Assembly: GCA_026416655.1 (NCBI GenBank)
Contig: JAOAES010000149.1
Coordinates: 1 to 5,349 of the forward strand
Direction: 5' to 3'
Length of the DNA: 5,349 bases
Source of the DNA: Fimbriimonadales bacterium
GTDB taxonomy: Bacteria; Armatimonadota; Fimbriimonadia; Fimbriimonadales; GBS-DC
Both the position numbers and the translations under genes were made by a program. The notes under the pieces are model-generated. The model saw only the letters and a program-made list of their open reading frames with translations, was not told the origin of the DNA and searched no databases. Below are positions 1 to 5,349 of the stretch, one piece after another (the first letter of the stretch is position 1; each line of letters starts with the position of its first letter).

Positions 1-2
1 GG

Positions 3-761
3 TTCTGGGCGTTTCTGGTTGCGTTTGTGCGGGCGTCGGGGCTGGCGCTGGTTGCGCCTGTGTTCGGCAGCCGCTCGGTTCCCACGCCGATACGAGTGGG
101 GCTGTCGGCGGTGATTGCACTCGCGCTTGCGCCCTTGATTCAGCCGCACACAGGCGCGCCGCCCACTGAGTGGGTTCCGCTGATTGCCCGTCTGGTGGGC
201 GAAGCGATTATCGGGTTGGTGATGGGCTACGGCGTGAGCCTGATTATCGGCGCGGCGGTGATGGCGGGCGAGGTGCTGGACGCGATGATGGGCTTCAACC
301 TGATGCAAGTGCTGAACCCCGTGTCCACCTTCCCCACGACGCTGCTGGCGCAGTTCCACTACATGCTGGCAATGACGCTGTTCGCGCTGGTAAATGGGCA
401 TCACTGGCTGCTGCTCGCGCTGGCGCGGAGTTTCGAGACGGGCGCAGGGCTGGGTAGTTTGAGCGCGTGGTCGGACGCGAGCCTGGCGATGGCGGCGCAG
501 TTAGGGGGCGAGGTGATGATGCTCTGCGTGCAGATTGCCGCGCCTGCGGGAGGCGTGCTGCTCGTGGTGGACGGCGCGATGGCGGCGGTGTCCCGCGCCG
601 TGCCCCAGATTCCTGTGTGGCTGATTGGGATGCCCGCGAAAATCGCCGTCGGAATCGTTGCGCTCGGCGCAAGCCTGCCCGGACTGCTCGGAATCAGCGT
701 GCGTATGACCGACCTCAGCGTGCGCTATCTGGAGAACCTGCTGCGACTGTTGGGGTTATAG
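3..761 (+). CDS. fliR: Flagellar biosynthetic protein FliR (5' end cut by window)
   Basis: FliR is an inner-membrane component of the flagellar type III export gate, assembling with FliP and FliQ to form the export channel at the base of the basal body. The frame is open to the left edge. Codons from position 3 read FWAFLVAFVRASGLALVAP, which matches the first FliR membrane helix, so the GTG at 27 is internal and only about 10-16 N-terminal residues are missing. About 252 residues are visible against a family length near 255-260. Family features seen are the early SRSVPTPIRVGLS segment, FNLMQVLNPVS, the helix ending in NGHHWLLLALARSF, and the C-terminal SRAVPQIPVWLIGMPAKI block, with several long hydrophobic stretches typical of a polytopic membrane protein. 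The flhB gene that often follows fliR is absent here; the next gene converges on it. A type III secretion homologue (SctT) is less likely but possible. Confidence 0.93.
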   Translation, partial: FWAFLVAFVRASGLALVAPVFGSRSVPTPIRVGLSAVIALALAPLIQPHTGAPPTEWVPLIARLVGEAIIGLVMGYGVSLIIGAAVMAGEVLDAMMGFNLMQVLNPVSTFPTTLLAQFHYMLAMTLFALVNGHHWLLLALARSFETGAGLGSLSAWSDASLAMAAQLGGEVMMLCVQIAAPAGGVLLVVDGAMAAVSRAVPQIPVWLIGMPAKIAVGIVALGASLPGLLGISVRMTDLSVRYLENLLRLLGL

Positions 762-1475
762 CTCGAAACTCTCCCCAAAGTAGTACTTGCGCGCCAGCGG
801 GTCCGTGATAACCTCTTCGGGCGCGCCCTGCGCCACAATCACGCCGTCCGCCAGAATGTAGCTGCGGTCTGTGATGCGCAGCGTCGCGCTCACATTATGG
901 TCGGTAATCAGCACGCCGATATTGCGCTGGCGCAAGCCGAGAATAATCTCCTGCAGCTCCTCGATAGTCTTGGGGTCAATCCCTGTGAACGGCTCGTCGA
1001 GCAGCAAGAAGGCGGGTTGCAGGGCGAGCGCGCGGGCGATTTCCACGCGCCGCCGCTCGCCGCCCGACAGCGCGTAGCCCTTGCTGTGGCGCAGGTGCGC
1101 GATGTGGAACTCCTCCATCAGCTGCTCGGCGCGCTCGCGCCGCGTCGGCAGGGGGACGCCGCGCATCTCCATCACCAGCAGCAGGTTCTGCTCCACCGTC
1201 AGCTGCCGAAAGACCGACGCCTCCTGCGGCAGGTAGCCCAGCCCCAGTCGCGCGCGTTGATACATCGGCAGGCGCGTAATCTCCTGCTCGCCGACGAACA
1301 CGCGCCCCCCATGCAGGCGTATTAGCCCGACAATCATGTAAAAGGTGGTCGTCTTGCCCGCGCCGTTGGGACCCAGTAGCCCGACCACCTCGCCTTGCCC
1401 GACCTCCAGCGACACATCGCGCACGACGAGCCGCTTGCGATAGGCGCGTTTCAGGTTCTCCGCGCGGATGGTCAT
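756..1475 (-). CDS. lptB: LPS export ABC transporter ATP-binding protein LptB
   Basis: This is the cytoplasmic ATPase that, with LptF and LptG, extracts lipopolysaccharide from the inner membrane and drives it along the Lpt bridge. It has 239 residues, a normal LptB length. The nucleotide-binding domain is complete: Walker A GPNGAGKT (35-42), Q-loop YLPQE (Q84), signature LSGGE (136-140), Walker B FLLLDEP (156-162, with D160 and E161), and switch histidine in ITDHN (H193). GYLPQEASVFRQLTV and the C-terminal YYFGESFEL are characteristic of LptB and argue against the related LivF/LivG amino-acid ATPases. The ATG at 1475 is the only plausible start; its A, T and G overlap the ribF stop (ATGA, 1472-1475). 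An AGGAGGT lies 12 nt upstream. Its TAA overlaps the TAG of convergent fliR. lptA and lptC are not beside it, which is unusual. Confidence 0.95.
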   Translation of the reverse strand: MTIRAENLKRAYRKRLVVRDVSLEVGQGEVVGLLGPNGAGKTTTFYMIVGLIRLHGGRVFVGEQEITRLPMYQRARLGLGYLPQEASVFRQLTVEQNLLLVMEMRGVPLPTRRERAEQLMEEFHIAHLRHSKGYALSGGERRRVEIARALALQPAFLLLDEPFTGIDPKTIEELQEIILGLRQRNIGVLITDHNVSATLRITDRSYILADGVIVAQGAPEEVITDPLARKYYFGESFEL

Positions 1476-2509
1476 CGCCCCGATTGTACCTCCTGCGCTA
1501 TCTGGCGTGTCTGCTCCACATCACGCGCCATCTGCCCCAGCAGGGCGTCGATGCTCTCGAACTGCTGTTGCGGGCGCAGGTACCGGAGAAACCGCAGGGT
1601 GATGACCCGCCCGTACAAGTCGCGGTCGGGAAAATCGATGAGGTACGCCTCCACGCGCCCGCGAGCGTTTTCGAACATCGGCGGCTTGCCGACGCTCACG
1701 GCGGCGGGGTAGCCCTCACCCCCCTCTGAAAAGGCGACCTCACTCCCTTGCCCCCTCTCCGTAAACGGAGAGGGGGTATTGCCCCCCTCTCCGTTTACGG
1801 AGAGGGGGGACAGGGGGGTGAGGTTCGCAATACACGCATACACCCCCTCTCTTGGTGTAATAAGCGGCTCGATGGGCGTCAGGTTCGCTGTGGGGTAGCC
1901 GAACCCGCGCCCGCGTCCGTCCCCGCGCGTCGCTACGCCCGTCCAGTGCAGCGGCTCGCCTAAGAGCGCGTTCGCCTCCGCCAGCCGCCCCGCGTGTATC
2001 AGCTCCCGAATGCGCGTGGACGAAACACGCTCGCCCGACTCGTCAAGGACGCCATCGACCGTAATCACCTCGAACACTCCCGCCTGGCGTAGAGTCCCCA
2101 CACTGCCTGCGCGCCCGCGCCCGAACCGAAAATCGTCGCCCACCACGACAGCGCAGGCGTTCAAATCGCGCCTCAGAACCTGTTCAATAAACGCTTCGGG
2201 AGATAACTGCGCAAACGCGGGAGTAAAAGGCTGCACCACCACGACATCAATTCCCTGTTGTCGCAGCCGTTCCACGCGATGGGCGAGCGGGCAGAGCATC
2301 GGCGGGCGATGGGCGGGCGCCAGCACGGCGGCAGGATGGGGGTCGAAGGTCAACGCGACGGCGGGAACGCCATGTGCGCGCGCCCAGCGCGTCGTCGCCG
2401 CAATCAGCGCACTGTGCCCCCGATGCACGCCGTCGAACACGCCCATCGTCACGGCGCAACCGTCAGGAAACGCGCCCCGCAAGCCCTCCACGCCAACGAC
2501 CCAGCTCAT
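1472..2509 (-). CDS. ribF: Bifunctional riboflavin kinase/FAD synthetase RibF carrying an in-frame repeat insertion
   Basis: RibF phosphorylates riboflavin to FMN and adenylylates FMN to FAD in the cytoplasm. It has 345 residues from the ATG at 2509, which overlaps the truB stop as ATGA. The open frame continues upstream, but that sequence is truB read out of frame. The N-terminal adenylyltransferase domain shows GVFDGVHRGH (23-32), FDPHP (55-59), VVGDDFRFG (122-130) and SSTRIREL (163-170). The C-terminal kinase domain shows GYPTANL (204-210), GVYA (222-225), and VEAYLIDF (287-294) with the expected glutamate E288; many relatives have histidine where this has Y290. Residues about 230-265, between GVYACIAN and GYPAAVSVG, are encoded by a palindromic repeat (1714-1823) and are rich in P, S, G and E. 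Without them the protein would be about 309 residues, the usual size. No good Shine-Dalgarno precedes the start, so translation is probably coupled to truB. Whether the kinase domain still works is unknown; the frame and all motifs are intact. Confidence 0.95.
   Translation of the reverse strand: MSWVVGVEGLRGAFPDGCAVTMGVFDGVHRGHSALIAATTRWARAHGVPAVALTFDPHPAAVLAPAHRPPMLCPLAHRVERLRQQGIDVVVVQPFTPAFAQLSPEAFIEQVLRRDLNACAVVVGDDFRFGRGRAGSVGTLRQAGVFEVITVDGVLDESGERVSSTRIRELIHAGRLAEANALLGEPLHWTGVATRGDGRGRGFGYPTANLTPIEPLITPREGVYACIANLTPLSPLSVNGEGGNTPSPFTERGQGSEVAFSEGGEGYPAAVSVGKPPMFENARGRVEAYLIDFPDRDLYGRVITLRFLRYLRPQQQFESIDALLGQMARDVEQTRQIAQEVQSGR
1483..1494 (-). promoter_or_regulatory. Overlapping Shine-Dalgarno and TACAAT box before lptB
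   Basis: The - strand reads AGGAGGT (1494-1488), running into TACAAT (1488-1483), then 7 nt to the lptB ATG at 1475. The Shine-Dalgarno spacing of 12 nt is long. TACAAT resembles a sigma-70 -10 box, and its distance to ATG is what a leaderless internal transcript would have. No convincing -35 element is seen. Either reading, or both, could apply; ATGA coupling with ribF already provides a route to translation. Confidence 0.4.
1714..1823. repeat. Composite palindromic (MITE/REP-like) repeat inside ribF
   Basis: The ends are perfect 12-bp inverted repeats: CCTCACCCCCCT at 1714-1725 and AGGGGGGTGAGG at 1812-1823. Inside are two perfect hairpins: 12-bp arms at 1751-1762 and 1765-1776 around AA, and 13-bp arms at 1782-1794 and 1797-1809 around TT. 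The hairpins are reverse complements of each other. The element is best read as two inverted copies of a unit of about 40 bp (1738-1776 on +, 1823-1782 on -) separated by TATTG, plus a partial third unit start at 1714-1726. It has no stop in the ribF frame and encodes about 36 residues. No target-site duplication is obvious. It holds no transposase, so any movement would have to be in trans; that is inference. Confidence 0.85.
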
Positions 2510-3387
2510 CCCTGAATCACCCGCACCGGTCGCAACAACGGCGGCAGCCAGCGCGCCATCAACGCCACCTTGCCCTCCGAGTCCAGCACCACCACATGCC
2601 CCCCTGGCGTCCAGAGCGGATGCTCCGCCTGCACATAGTTGCCGTGCTTGAGCCGTTCCAGCACGGCGGGCGTCGGCGACCATTGAGGGAGATGCGAGAG
2701 TGCCTCTGCAAGGGGGATAAGCCGCCGCTGCAGCGCGTCGGCGTCGGTGAGTTCCTCCAGTGTGCAGGCGTCTTCGAGGCGGAACTTGCCGACAGCCGTG
2801 CGCGTGAGCGACTTCAAATGCGCCCCTACGCCCAGCGCGTCGCCGATATCGGACGCCAGCGTGCGCACATAGGTTCCTTTGGAGCATTCTACCGTGAACT
2901 CGGCGGTGGGATAGTCGCCCGGCTCGAAGCGGAGAATCTCCAGCTTATAGATATGCACAGGGCGCGGCTCGCGCAGCACCTCCTGCCCTTTACGCGCCAG
3001 CTCGTGCAGTTTTTTCCCTTCAAGGCGCACGGCGGAGAACATGGGGGGAATCTGCAGGATGCGTCCCTTGAACCGCTCAGAGGCGGCGCGTACCTGCTCC
3101 AGCGTGAGGTGAGGCGCGGGCTTCTGATAAAAAATCTCGCCTTCGGCGTCCTGCGTGTTGGTGCGAATACCGAACTGGATGACGCCGCGATAGGCTTTGG
3201 GCAGTTCCTGCAGGTAGGGCGAGAGGCGGGTGGCGCGTCCCAGCAGGCAGAGCAGCACGCCCGTCGCCAGCGGGTCCAGTGTGCCCGCGTGCCCGACCTC
3301 CTTCTGCCCCGCAACGCGACGCAGCGCATCGATCACATCGTGCGAGGTCATCCCCGCAGGCTTGTTCAGGTTGAGGACTCCATCCAT
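2506..3387 (-). CDS. truB: tRNA pseudouridine(55) synthase TruB
   Basis: TruB isomerises uridine 55 to pseudouridine in the T-loop of elongator tRNAs. It has 293 residues from the ATG at 3387, matching the family N-terminus (MDGVLNLNKPAGMTSHDV). Visible motifs are GHAGTLDPLATGVL (32-45) with catalytic Asp38, KAYRG (64-68) with active-site Tyr66, IPPMFSAVRLEGKKLHELAR (113-132), and KGTYVRTLASDIG (170-182) with the conserved Arg175. A C-terminal PUA-like tail of about 55 residues follows. The start lies 22 bp inside the end of nrnA, and a GAGGC (3394-3398) sits 6 nt upstream as a plausible ribosome-binding site. Its TGA overlaps the ribF ATG. The frame is open further upstream, but that is nrnA read out of frame. 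Nothing is missing. Confidence 0.96.
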   Translation of the reverse strand: MDGVLNLNKPAGMTSHDVIDALRRVAGQKEVGHAGTLDPLATGVLLCLLGRATRLSPYLQELPKAYRGVIQFGIRTNTQDAEGEIFYQKPAPHLTLEQVRAASERFKGRILQIPPMFSAVRLEGKKLHELARKGQEVLREPRPVHIYKLEILRFEPGDYPTAEFTVECSKGTYVRTLASDIGDALGVGAHLKSLTRTAVGKFRLEDACTLEELTDADALQRRLIPLAEALSHLPQWSPTPAVLERLKHGNYVQAEHPLWTPGGHVVVLDSEGKVALMARWLPPLLRPVRVIQG

Positions 3388-4349
3388 CGCTGCGCCTCGC
3401 GCACTAAAATCATCTCCGCTTCCGCCAGGCTGGTTTCTAAGGTGCAACCCGCGGCGTTTTCGTGTCCGCCGCCGCCGAACTGTTGCGCCAGCAGCGCCAC
3501 ATTCACCTTGCCCCGACTGCGCAGGCTGACTCGTATCTTGCCCTTGGGCGACTCGCGGAGCATCATCGCCAGCTCGACGCCTCGCACCGAGCGCACGAAG
3601 TTCACGATGCCCTCGGTCTCCTCTTCGTGGGCGTGGGATTCCTCGAACGCGCGGCGCGGGATGGTAATCCACGCGATTTTGCCGTCGCTGGTGCGCTGTA
3701 AGGTGGAGAGCGCCAGCCCCAGCAGCTTCACCGCCGAGAACGAGCGCGTTTCGAACACCTGCTCGCTGATGTAGCTCAAATCCGCGCCCGCCTGTTGCAA
3801 CGCGGCGGCGATGCGCAGAGTGCGCGGCGTCGTGTTGGGAAATTTGAACGAGAAAGTATCTGTCACGATACCCGTCAGCAGGCAGGTGGCGACTTCGGGC
3901 GTCATGCGCACACGCATCGAGCGCAGTAAGCGATAGACCAACTCCGCCGTCGCCGCCGCCTCTGTGTCTACAATCCGCACATCGGCGAACTGCTCAAGGG
4001 GCATATGGTGGTCAATCTGTAAGATTCGCCGGGCGGCGCGAACCAGCGGCTCGTGCTTGCCCGCGCGACTAAGCTGACTCTGATCCACCACCACCGCAAG
4101 GTCATAGGTGGTCTGATGGGGATGTTCGAGGTGGATGGCTTGCCAGTCGGGCAAAAATCGGTAGATTTCGGGCACAGAATCGTGGCTGACGACCTCCACG
4201 ACCGGTTTGCCCATCTGTTTGAGAGCGTGATATAGCCCCAGCGCGCTGCCCAGCGCGTCCCCGTCGGGATGCAAATGGGGAACGATGAGTAGCGATTCCG
4301 CCTCGCACAGGAGTTGGGCGGCGCGCTTGAACGAGTCTCTCGAACGCAT
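3366..4349 (-). CDS. nrnA: Bifunctional oligoribonuclease/pAp phosphatase NrnA (DHH/DHHA1 family)
   Basis: NrnA degrades two- to five-nucleotide RNAs left from mRNA decay and dephosphorylates 3'-phosphoadenosine 5'-phosphate, using Mn ions. It has 327 residues from the ATG at 4349, within the family range of about 310-330. The DHH domain shows HLHPDGDALGS (25-35), a VVVD metal aspartate (D89), the DHH motif in QIDHHMP (113-115), and GIVTDTFSFKFPNTTPRTL (160-178) with D164. The DHHA1 domain ends in FGGGGHENAAGC (291-302), the substrate-binding GGGH loop. The start is not certain. A TTG at 4418 in the same frame would add 23 residues and has a good Shine-Dalgarno (AGAGAGG) 7 nt upstream, whereas the ATG has none. 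I prefer the ATG because it places the first motif at the family's usual distance from the N-terminus. It is the first gene of the operon in this window and overlaps truB by 22 bp. RecJ or another DHH protein is less likely given the size and the short DHHA1 domain. Confidence 0.93.
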   Translation of the reverse strand: MRSRDSFKRAAQLLCEAESLLIVPHLHPDGDALGSALGLYHALKQMGKPVVEVVSHDSVPEIYRFLPDWQAIHLEHPHQTTYDLAVVVDQSQLSRAGKHEPLVRAARRILQIDHHMPLEQFADVRIVDTEAAATAELVYRLLRSMRVRMTPEVATCLLTGIVTDTFSFKFPNTTPRTLRIAAALQQAGADLSYISEQVFETRSFSAVKLLGLALSTLQRTSDGKIAWITIPRRAFEESHAHEEETEGIVNFVRSVRGVELAMMLRESPKGKIRVSLRSRGKVNVALLAQQFGGGGHENAAGCTLETSLAEAEMILVREAQRWMESST

Positions 4350-4359
4350 TTCGCGCCGA

Positions 4360-4365
4360 ATTGTA
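4360..4365 (-). promoter_or_regulatory. Candidate -10 box (TACAAT) close to the nrnA ATG
   Basis: TACAAT on the - strand ends 10 nt before the ATG at 4349 and sits in GGGTACAATTCGG, similar to GGTACAATCGG before lptB. If used as a -10 box it would give a leaderless or nearly leaderless nrnA mRNA, which would explain the absence of a Shine-Dalgarno there. No good -35 is seen 16-18 nt upstream. Confidence 0.3.
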
Positions 4366-4425
4366 CCCGAAGCGGGAACTTTTCGGCGCGATTCTGCGTC
4401 TATATAGGTAGCAAGCAACTACACA

Positions 4426-4432
4426 CCTCTCT
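4426..4432 (-). promoter_or_regulatory. Shine-Dalgarno supporting an alternative TTG start of nrnA
   Basis: AGAGAGG lies 7 nt before a TTG at 4418-4416 that is in frame with nrnA. This is well spaced and stronger than anything before the ATG at 4349. It is the main evidence for the longer 350-residue form. Confidence 0.35.
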
Positions 4433-4547
4433 TGGGGGCGGCAGGTTTTGCTCTCCTTTGCCTGTCGTCCCCTTTTTTGTCGACTAAATACGCTCCTCTC
4501 GACGCGATTCCTGCTACTTAATCGGCGATTTTTTTGCGAATTGGGGT

Positions 4548-5183
4548 TTATAGGCTCCAAAGAACCCCGTACCTTAGCCCCCGCGTGCTAATCTGCACCT
4601 CTTCGCGGCGCAGGGCGAACAGCGCGCGCTCCAAAATGAGTGCGCCGACATGGAGCAACGGCGCACGGTCGGGTTCAATACCGGGCAAAGTGCGCCGCTC
4701 GGCATCGCTCAGGCGCAGTAGCCGCTCCAGCAGCACGGCAATCGCCTCGCTGGAGAGCCAGACCCCATGCACCCGCGCCGGGTCAAACTGAGTTAGCCCC
4801 AGCGCGAGCATCGCCAGATTCACGCCCGTTCCACCAATCGATACGACGCGATTGGGCTGTGGGAGCGAGCGGAGCGGCTCGAAGGTCTCGTCTAAAAAGC
4901 GCACGGCGTTGAGAATTTCGCGTGGGTCGGGCGGGTCGGCGGGCATGAAGGTTTCTCGGACACGCCCTGCGCCTACAGGGAAACTGAACCACTGCTCGAC
5001 ATCGGCGCGCCCTACGGCGACCTCCACACTGCCCCCGCCGATATCGAGGACGGCGAGCAGCTCGTCCCCGACGCCCAGTTCGGCGTCGCGGGCGACAGAA
5101 AGAAAACTGTATCGCGCCTCGTCGGCTTCAGAAAGGATAATAAACTCCCCATGCACCTGCGATTGCGGATGAGAACACTCCAT
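4548..5183 (-). pseudogene. N-terminally truncated Ppx/GppA-family phosphatase
   Basis: Family members hydrolyse inorganic polyphosphate or the 5'-phosphate of pppGpp. The 211 visible residues match the second lobe and its approach: ILSEADEARYSFL (16-28), the phosphate-binding DIGGGS (47-52), the IGGTG nucleotide-site motif (116-120), DPARVHG (134-140), TLPGIEPDRAP (165-175), and the closing STRGLRYGVL (199-208). Missing is the first lobe of about 100-110 residues, including the N-terminal phosphate-1 motif (AIDIGTNS-like). Upstream in this frame only nine codons (GILWARQAQ) precede a TAA at 5211-5213, and no other - strand frame in 5184-5349 resembles the lost part. Such a protein should not build a complete active site, so I call it a remnant. 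However, the remaining frame is undamaged and the ATG at 5183 has a GAGG 9 nt upstream, so a shortened expressed protein cannot be excluded. Confidence 0.7.
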
Positions 5184-5248
5184 CTGAGCTTGCCTCGCCC
5201 AGAGGATACCTTATCGTACAATATCTGGGCTAAGCATCGTTTATTCAA

Positions 5249-5284
5249 CCCCTCCCCGCGCTTCCGTTCAAGCGCGAGGAGGGG
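5249..5284. repeat. GC-rich palindrome upstream of the ppx remnant
   Basis: Arms of 15 bp (5249-5263 and 5270-5284) flank a 6-nt loop. There is a single C/A mismatch (5256 against 5277) on the + strand, which becomes a G-U wobble in RNA made from the - strand. The adjacent GGGAGGTGAG (5286-5295) resembles the GGGGGGTGAG border of the ribF repeat, so this may be a diverged relative. No U-run follows on either strand, so it does not look like a standard intrinsic terminator. Confidence 0.7.
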
Positions 5285-5316
5285 TGGGAGGTGAGTGGGA
5301 GGTGCAGAAAGACTGA

Positions 5317-5349
5317 TTACTCGCCCCCGCCCGCATCGACGCGATAGAT
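5317..5349 (-). CDS. Possible 3' end of an upstream gene (edge fragment)
   Basis: The - strand frame entering from the right edge reads IYRVDAGGGE followed by TAA at 5319-5317. It could be the last ten codons of the next gene, followed by the palindrome at 5249-5284. The fragment is too short to identify and could be chance; it does not resemble the missing N-terminal half of Ppx/GppA. Confidence 0.25.
   Translation of the reverse strand: MYRVDAGGGE

Larger units (their letters stand above)
4350..4547. other. Leader/intergenic region between the ppx remnant and nrnA
   Basis: About 200 bp with A/T-richer patches than the flanking genes, including runs of six or seven A on the - strand (at 4473-4478 and around 4530-4535). 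It separates the ppx stop (TAA at 4548-4550) from the nrnA ATG and probably contains the operon promoter. I found no convincing -35/-10 pair, no hairpin with a U-run that would make a clean terminator for ppx, no tRNA and no recognisable riboswitch. If the TTG start of nrnA is used, positions 4350-4418 are coding. Confidence 0.5.

Noticed and set aside
1714..1823. CRISPR array or intrinsic terminator at the ribF hairpins
   Set aside because: There are only two inverted copies rather than direct repeats with regular spacers, and no U-run follows the stems on either strand; the region is translated as part of ribF.
2510..2887. Extension of the ribF reading frame upstream of the ATG at 2509
   Set aside because: The added residues are truB read in another frame, arginine- and alanine-rich with no family similarity, while the ATG at 2509 matches the RibF N-terminus and overlaps the truB stop.
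2374..3774. Long open frame on the + strand opposite truB and nrnA
   Set aside because: It is antisense to two well-supported genes, has low-complexity R/A/P-rich composition and no recognisable motif; GC-rich DNA routinely gives such frames.
4520..4536. Possible terminator after ppx at AATCGGCGATT followed by T residues
   Set aside because: The inverted repeat AATCG/CGATT has a 1-nt loop, cannot form a proper hairpin, and the T-run is on the strand opposite to ppx transcription.
5217..5222. TACAAT on the + strand as a promoter
   Set aside because: No + strand gene begins downstream within the window and no -35 element is evident.
5184..5349. Frameshifted N-terminal half of Ppx/GppA upstream of 5183
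   Set aside because: I read the - strand frames through this stretch and found neither an AIDIGTNS-like motif nor any Ppx-like sequence; one frame stays open but is arginine/leucine-rich shadow sequence.

Overview
The window is GC-rich bacterial chromosome carrying housekeeping genes. A flagellar export gene together with an LptB-type ATPase implies a flagellated, double-membraned (LPS-transporting) bacterium. The gene mixture and the GC-rich, CCCCTCTCC-type palindromic repeats, one of them inside a gene, fit a deep-branching lineage such as Armatimonadota. That placement is inference: no rRNA or lineage-specific marker is present.

Layout, left to right. (1) Positions 1-761, + strand: nearly complete fliR, cut only at its N-terminus by the window edge. 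(2) Positions 756-4349, - strand, transcribed right to left: a compact operon nrnA > truB > ribF > lptB. The junctions are very tight: nrnA and truB overlap by 22 bp, and truB/ribF and ribF/lptB each share an ATGA stop/start. lptB and fliR converge, with stop codons overlapping by 6 bp and no room for a terminator between them. (3) Positions 4350-4547: a short leader/intergenic region that probably carries the operon's expression signals. (4) Positions 4548-5183, - strand: the C-terminal two thirds of a Ppx/GppA-family phosphatase lacking the N-terminal lobe, likely a degraded gene. (5) Positions 5184-5349: intergenic DNA with a strong GC-rich palindrome, and possibly the last ten codons of another - strand gene at the edge.

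The nrnA-truB-ribF block resembles the end of the widespread nusA-infB-rbfA-nrnA-truB-ribF neighbourhood: nanoRNA/pAp turnover, tRNA pseudouridine-55 synthesis, and FMN/FAD synthesis. The odd member is lptB, which is attached to this block without lptA, lptC or rpoN visible nearby.

The most notable observation is a palindromic repeat of about 110 bp inside ribF (1714-1823). It has 12-bp terminal inverted repeats and two inverted copies of a 40-bp hairpin unit. It stays open in the ribF frame and adds about 36 residues to the riboflavin kinase domain at a point where the family normally has a short loop. Removing it restores RibF to the usual length. A palindrome of similar design lies at 5249-5284, upstream of the truncated ppx.
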